DNA from: Cyathus striatus
Lineage: Eukaryota > Basidiomycota > Agaricomycetes > Agaricales > Nidulariaceae
Length of the DNA stretch: 64,000 nt
NCBI GenBank assembly: GCA_025738555.1
Contig: JAOVFP010000008.1
Span: forward strand, 5,022,001 to 5,086,000
Direction of reading: 5' to 3'
Under the pieces are notes generated by a model that saw nothing but the letters and a program-made list of their open reading frames with translations, ran no database searches and was not told the DNA's origin. Position 1 is the first letter of the stretch; every line of letters starts with the position of its first letter. Below are positions 58,817 through 64,000 of the stretch, piece after piece. A program made the translations under genes and the position numbers.

Positions 58817-59905
58817 TCAAAGTTCATGCCTCCACCATAGAAGCACATCGTCTTTAAACTTGATGTAACAATTCACGCAAACTCCCGAACTCTTATGATC
58901 CCTAAAAAGCATATGATTTACTTCCTGCATTGCATATAACGGATCATTATTCCCCGTGCGCAAAAAACCACTAATGCCCTCCATAATCTCGTGCGCCGTT
59001 CTATGAAAACTCAGGTCGCAATCTGGTACCATCAAACACCCTGGCAGAGGAATACGGTTGAGGAGACTGTCCTTGACAAATATAAGGAAGAAACTGTATA
59101 AATATTCCTTGCCCCTTAGGATGCAGAATTCATCATATGCGGGAGGATTATGCGTGATGCCGGTGATTTTGTTTTGGTAGCCTTCCATAATGAGGCTCGC
59201 AGGGCATCGGGAGAGGTCGTAGAATGCATTGAGGAGAAGGGCGGGTGACTGTACGTCAAATTGTTGTGCTAGATTAATTAGACAGCTGTGGGGGAGTAGA
59301 TATATATATTAGTGGATACATGGTATAAATAGAAGGCTAACATAGGGTGCGTATTGAAAGGGTAAGGTGTGTAGCTTCCTGTTTCAAAGTCTATACAACG
59401 GGGTTCTTGTTGATCCCAGTCGAACGGCGATAAGGGAAAAGAGAGGGAGAATGACTTGAGAATGGCTTCCATGGCGTCGTATTTTGCTGCCATGTGGAGG
59501 ACAACTGACAGCTTGCCCGAGTCTGATATTTCCTGGCTGTATCCAAACTAGTGATGAGGGTGGGTGAGACAACACAGAGTATCGAACTTACATTCCTTTG
59601 AACAGCGTTAAGAAAAAACGGGGAAGATCCTGGGGAGAGTCATCTAGAATGCCAAGTACAAAATAGTCTCCCAACTTTGAAGCTTCACAGCTGTTGTAGA
59701 TGTCTTCAATAGCATATTTGAGAACCGAAGAGTGATAACAGAGCAAGTCAGCACGGAAGAGCAAATAGTAATCTCCACAAGGAACAGCCACGTCTCCTGA
59801 GCAAAACATTGGGTGGAATTTTGGGTCCGGAGTTCTATTAGACGACAGAATCGATTGCGGTACAGGTTCAGGGAAAGAGACCGACGTCGACAGCGTTGGA
59901 TGCAT
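58817..59905 (-). CDS. BTB/POZ-like protein (basidiomycete family)
   Basis: This matches the numerous basidiomycete BTB-domain proteins, often annotated hypothetical. The start at 59905 gives MHPTLSTSVSFPEPVPQSIL, then the BTB-like core: FHPMFCSGDVAVPCGDYYLL, FRADLLCYHSSVLKYAIEDI, LDDSPQDLPRFFLTLFKG, joined to ISDSGKLSVVLHMAAKYDAM. A post-BTB helical region (LINLAQQFDVQSPALLLNAF, PASLIMEGYQ) follows, and it ends VCVNCYIKFKDDVLLWWRHEL. Three short introns are visible. BTB proteins dimerise or act as Cul3 adaptors; no partner can be inferred here. Confidence 0.85.
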
Positions 59906-60102
59906 TGTAAGGATCTAAGGTGGAGACAAGAGCTGGAACAGGGCTTAGGACAGGGCAGGAGCGGCGAACAAGAGAGTCGGGGGGGGTGGCTATTTGGATT
60001 TGGATTATTTAAATATTATCGTGAGAAATAGACGCGTCTTTGTTTTTTTGTTGAATTGAACGATTTAATTTTCTTCCTCAAACGGTCACTCTCATTCCAG
60101 CT

Positions 60103-62348
60103 ATGCCAGAATCTGTCGTCCAGCCTCGCATTGTCCCCGGTGCTCCTCCGCCGGCCCCCCTCTCAAAATCGCAGAAAAAGAAGCGAAAGGCTAAATCCAA
60201 GCCCTCTGAGCATGGCGAAGACTCTCCTGTCGTTGTCCCCGACCCCACTGCTGCTGCCCTCATCGAAAAGGCACCCGAGCCCGCCGACGTCCAGGAAGGC
60301 ACTGTTGCCCCTGAACTTGTCGTCCAACCCGACGCTGCCACCCCCGCTACATCTGCCCCTCCTCTTCCCGAAGAAGAGGTCCTCCTCAAACACAGTCCTA
60401 TCGTTGAGCTCGTCAGCAAGCGCTATAAGGCTACCAACAAGAAGATTGTACGTACTTGTTTCTCATCCTTGTATCTCTTCTCTCTCTCACATCCATTCCC
60501 TTCTCTCAGACACGCATATCTACCTACGCTGCCACTGATCCCGAAAAGCTCAACGATGACCAGAAGCGAATTCTCAAGACTCTTCCTACTCTGGAGGCAA
60601 TCCAGAAGGAGCTCGGCGAAGTCAAGAAGGCGATCGAGGTACTGTCTCCTTCCTTCCATCCTCATCCAACATAAAAGTTCTCATGAAGCCCCTTTTTATT
60701 AATATCATAGACCCACGAATCAGAGCTCGCACACGAGCTAGCCTTGAAACGTCTTGAGGCCGACAAGGCAGAGAAAGCTCGTATCGCTGAAGCTGTTTCT
60801 ACTGCTCAGGTAGGTTTCGTGTTTCTGAGATCTACCCGGTTCTCACCGTCCTATTCACAGGCGTCACTCGCAGCTAAGGCAGTAGACCTTCTTAATGTAA
60901 TCCGCCTGCGCTCCGCTTTGGCAAGTGGTGAACTCGACACCTCTGCTGTCACCTCTGACGGTGCAGAGGGCTCTGCCCTCTTTGCTATTGCTGATGCTCT
61001 CATTGGCGAAGATGTCGATAAGAAGCAGACAGTTATCAACGGGTTCTTATTCGCCTCCGGCGAATTTGACGGCGTTGCCTGTACGTATCTTGTATCTCCA
61101 CCCCTCGTCGTAAGATGGTTTTCTAAACATTCCTTTCAGACACCCGCATCTCCGAAATTGTCACCCTTGCCCTCAACCCTCCCCGTGTCCCCACTCCTGC
61201 ACCAGCTCCCGAAGAATCCTCCGCCGTCCCCTCTGAACCAGCAACAACTGATCCTACGTTGCCCATCATCGGTATCGCTGCTTCGGGTGGAGGCTTCCAC
61301 TTTATGCAAGAAAGCGAACTCGATGGGGCTGCATTCGAAGATTCTGCAGTGTTTGTTGAGAAGACAGATACATCTGAGCAGGCTGCTACACCTGCACCAG
61401 AGGCTGCCGAGTCAGTACCTGCAGAAGAATCTCCTGCTGCTGAAGGTATGAATGGACATGCAACTGAAGAACCCGAGAAGCCATCTATTCCTGCTGATGT
61501 CCGTCCCACTTCCCCTATCCAATTATTTCCATCTTACTAAATACTTAATGTGTAGCCCTCCGCTCCCATCGACTGGGCTAACGATGAAGAAGGTGGCTTA
61601 CCACCCATCAATAGTCTCCACACTGCATTCCGCACCTCTGGTTCCGCCACCCCTGCTGAGGTCGAAGAACCTGCAGCAGCTACAGAGACACCTGGTCCTG
61701 CTACACCCTCTGGCATGCTAAAGGAAGAGGATGGCTTCACACCAGCACAAGGCCGTGGTGGACGTGGACGTGGCGGTCGTGGTGGATTCCGCGGCGGTGA
61801 GCGTGGTGGATTCCGTGGTGGTGACCGTGAAGGTGGCTATCGCGGGCGTGGTGGATTCCGTGGTAGTCGTGGCGGTGACCGTGAAGGTGGCCATCATCAC
61901 CACCACGCTGGCGATCGTGAAGGTGGGCACCATCATCATCATAGCAGTGATCGTGAGGGTGGCGGATTTAGGGGACGTGGGGACCGTGAAAGTGGTCACC
62001 ACCACCACGGCAGTGATCGTGAAGGCGGTGGATACCGAGGACGAAGTGATCGTGAAGGAGGCTCCTTTGGCGGTGACCGCGAAGGCGGGTACAGAGGACG
62101 TGGTGGATACCGCGGTGGCGACCGTGAAGGTAAATGTGTAGTTTTGTATGTAGAAAGGATGAAGTATTGACTAGCTTTTACAGGTCACCGCGGCAACTGG
62201 AGAGGTGATGGTGAGCGCGGTGGTCGTGGGAGGGGCCGTGGACGTGGTGAATATCGTGGTGGTTAGTGTTTTCTATCTCTTACATTGATCTCGTTTGTCT
62301 CACTGTTCAATTATAGGTGGACATCCAGCCCCGCCAACTCCAGCTTAA
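60103..62348 (+). CDS. RGG-box protein with GDREGG/His repeats
   Basis: This is probably a cytoplasmic or nuclear RNA-binding protein; no named family is certain. Start MPESVVQPRIVPGAPPPAP, then basic SKSQKKKRKAKSKPS, Ala/Pro/Glu-rich disorder and a predicted helical core: IVELVSKRYKATNKKI, LNDDQKRILKTLPTLEAIQK, ELAHELALKRLEADKAEKAR, ASLAAKAVDLLNVIRLRSAL and ADALIGEDVDKKQTV. A helix-rich linker of Glu/Ala/Pro leads to a C-terminal RGG region with about twelve GDREGG/GGxRGRGG units, interspersed with runs of four or five histidines. The last exon is HRGNWRGDGERGGRGRGRGR followed by EYRGG and GHPAPPTPA. Six or so short introns are present. It may belong with caprin- or Stm1-type ribosome- or mRNA-associated proteins, but this is inference. 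Confidence 0.8.
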
Positions 62349-63124
62349 ACTCTAAAACTCTCCACCACCCCCTTCACAAGGCAGCTGGTCTTCACCCCTC
62401 AAAAACCACCCTAACTGATTCGTTCCGTCCGCTGACCCCCAGTACAGTGAACTCCTGTAGTAATTTACCCCAGCTTCATTCGTTTTGCTTGCTACCCCAC
62501 TGCTTGAGTCTGTACATTGGGACTGTTTTTGCCACACCGTATCTTACGTCTTGCTTGCTAAAACCCTCCCATATACTGTCGTTCGTTCCTGATTTCTTGT
62601 GCTACCACTTGTGTCTTGTTGTCGTTGAAGTATTGTTGTCACCACCTTCCCGCTGTGGTTATTATATCACCAGTAGGGTGTACAATCATTACCATTCTTG
62701 CTAGTCCAAATATCTTACATCGATGACTTGTTGACTAAAAGCTGTAGGTCTGCAGGTACTGCAGGCTGCGACATGTGAGGAGTAAGGTCCATCGTCCGAG
62801 TCCGGTGCGGTGTCACGCGTTGGATCTATCTAAATTCATAGACAGTGCGTTGTGCGACCACCCGGCCGCCTAAGTCACCGAGTGCTAGATGATGATCCAC
62901 TGGCCAAACTTAATCCACCACTGGAATACGCGTTGGCACTTGTGGGCGCTTTGTGAGCTCCATGCGCCTTTATTTTGACCAGCTTTCTATGCTCGTGACG
63001 AGCATTTTAGTCTACTGCGTGACTTGTGATCGTCAGCTAGTACTTACTAAGTTACTTCAAGTTACTTCAAGTTACTTCAAGTTACTTCAAGTTACTTCAA
63101 GTTACTTATATGATCACAGGAACA
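62349..63124. other. Spacer before THI6
   Basis: Contains the 3' region of the RGG gene and the THI6 promoter. ACGCGTTGG occurs twice (62816-62824 and 62928-62936), and a 10-bp tandem repeat starts at 63051. I do not see a thiamine-pyrophosphate riboswitch core. Confidence 0.45.
63051..63108. repeat. 10-bp tandem repeat GTTACTTCAA, 5.8 copies
   Basis: Five perfect units (63051-63100) followed by a partial GTTACTTA. It lies 17 bp upstream of the THI6 start codon. Confidence 0.95.
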
Positions 63125-64000
63125 ATGCTCAACTTCAGCGTCGATTACAGCTTATATCTCGTAACGGGCAGGGACCTGCTGCCTCCAGGAAAAGTGCAGT
63201 TTTACTTCGATTAAGAAAGAAGGGAGGCTCATGTTATGCTAGGATTATTTTGAATCTCTGGAGGAAGTGAGTATCTTGCTTCCAACTTGCTTCGTTGTTC
63301 CGCTATTTTATAATTGTATTCTGTAGTCGCTCCAAGGAGGGGTAACCATTGTTCAGATCCGGGAGAAAACAACTGATACCGCGAAGGTAAGTATGTAGGG
63401 TTTCTGGTTTTCTGCTCCGAGACTGATTCCACCGACTATAGTTCATTGACATCGCGAGACGTTCGAAAGCCATCTGCGACAAGTACGCCGTGCCTTTACT
63501 CATTAACGATCGGGTCGATGTCGCGCTCGCCATCGGTGCCCATGGCGTTCATGTGGGGCAAGATGACATGTCGGTTGCGGAAGTGCGGCGACTCCTTCCA
63601 TCAGGATCCATCATAGGTGTTAGCTGTAATAACGTCGGCCATGTCAAAGTTGCCATCAAAGACGGCGTCGATTACATTGGAATCGGAGCGATATATGGAA
63701 CTAAGACAAAGCAGTTGACAACCCCACTGATCGGCGTAAGAGGCATTGGAAACTTACTCATGGCTTTGGATGACACCAGCGTCAAAGCCATCGCTATAGG
63801 TCAGTACGCTAAATCTAAAGTTGGGCAAAAAAAAAACGTAAATTTGACATAGGTGGTATTAAAGCCAACAACCTCCTTCGAACTTTGCATGGTTCAGTAT
63901 CCTCTACAAATCACGCTCTGGATGGGGTTGCCGTTGTGTCAGAGATTGTAGCTTCTCAGACCCCTCGCCAGGCAGCCGAGGATCTCGCAAAGACGATCAA
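63125..64000 (+). CDS. THI6: Thiamine-phosphate synthase/hydroxyethylthiazole kinase Thi6, N-terminal part
   Basis: This is the thiamine-phosphate synthase (ThiE-type) end of a gene that continues past the window. In yeast and most fungi the same protein also carries the hydroxyethylthiazole kinase. It condenses HMP-PP with thiazole phosphate in thiamine biosynthesis. The start at 63125 gives MLNFSVDYSLYLVTGRDLLP. Several exons join to KDYFESLEE, SLQGGVTIVQIREKTTDTAK and FIDIARRSKAICDKYAVPLL. Then come INDRVDVALAIGAHGVHVGQ, DDMSVAEVRR and, at the substrate site, GVSCNNVGHVKVAIKDGVDY, IGIGAIYGTKTK and AIAIG joined to GIKANNLLRTLHG. The pyrophosphate-binding QIREK and QDD residues are intact. 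The kinase half is outside the window. Confidence 0.93.

Noticed and set aside
61718..62141. Long alternative-frame ORFs (VTV/TTT-rich) over the RGG region
   Set aside because: Created by the repetitive GGTGACCGTGAAGG units in other frames.
62760..63124. Thiamine riboswitch upstream of THI6
   Set aside because: No CUGAGA or GAACCUGAUC-type conserved core visible in the spacer.

Overview
The window is nuclear DNA from a filamentous basidiomycete, most likely an Agaricomycete. Nearly every gene is broken by several short introns (about 42-68 nt, GT..AG with one GC..AG), spacers are small, and the family mix is typical: a DUF6534 seven-helix protein, a 'glycopeptide'-type secreted protein, a basidiomycete BTB protein, a polyporopepsin-like protease and a GH92-like enzyme. 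Where I could follow splice junctions by eye I give exon ends; the other gene models are outer limits.

Layout. 1-10 kb: start of a secreted GH92-like glycosidase, peptidyl-tRNA hydrolase, a HAD phosphatase, a membrane-anchored monothiol glutaredoxin, a PAQR/HlyIII membrane protein, an NAD-dependent epimerase/reductase and a CDP-alcohol phosphotransferase. 11-19 kb: a HIT-type zinc finger (snoRNP assembly), a GPI-anchored aspartic protease with an apparent frameshift, and a DUF6534 protein. 19-24.2 kb: an AT-rich island holding three DNA transposons of different type, each with terminal inverted repeats and a target-site duplication. They are a Mutator-like element (10-bp duplication), an unassigned element (7-8 bp) and an internally deleted hAT element (8 bp) that keeps only the transposase C-terminus.

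24-34 kb: a secreted cysteine-rich protein, a long disordered protein ending in what looks like a catalytically dead Ulp1-type fold, a small basic two-exon gene, and CPSF73/Ysh1. 34-48.7 kb: a four-helix membrane protein, proteasome subunit Rpn6 sharing a divergent promoter with the replisome hub Mcl1/Ctf4/WDHD1, a TAPT1-family protein, an O-fucosyltransferase-like enzyme and the mitochondrial transcription factor mtTFB/Mtf1. 49-64 kb: a disordered protein, CDC6, a single-pass membrane protein with an SD repeat, Spo11, a BTB protein, an RGG-box protein and the start of THI6.

Functional links. Mcl1/Ctf4 and CDC6 both act in DNA replication, and both have clustered ACGCGT (MluI cell-cycle box) sites upstream, consistent with G1/S control by an MBF-type factor. 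The other genes look like unrelated housekeeping or secretory neighbours. Main points for a second look: the three-transposon island, the putative Ulp1 pseudo-protease domain, the 11-nt microexon carrying the glutaredoxin active-site cysteine, the protease frameshift and the ACGCGT clusters.
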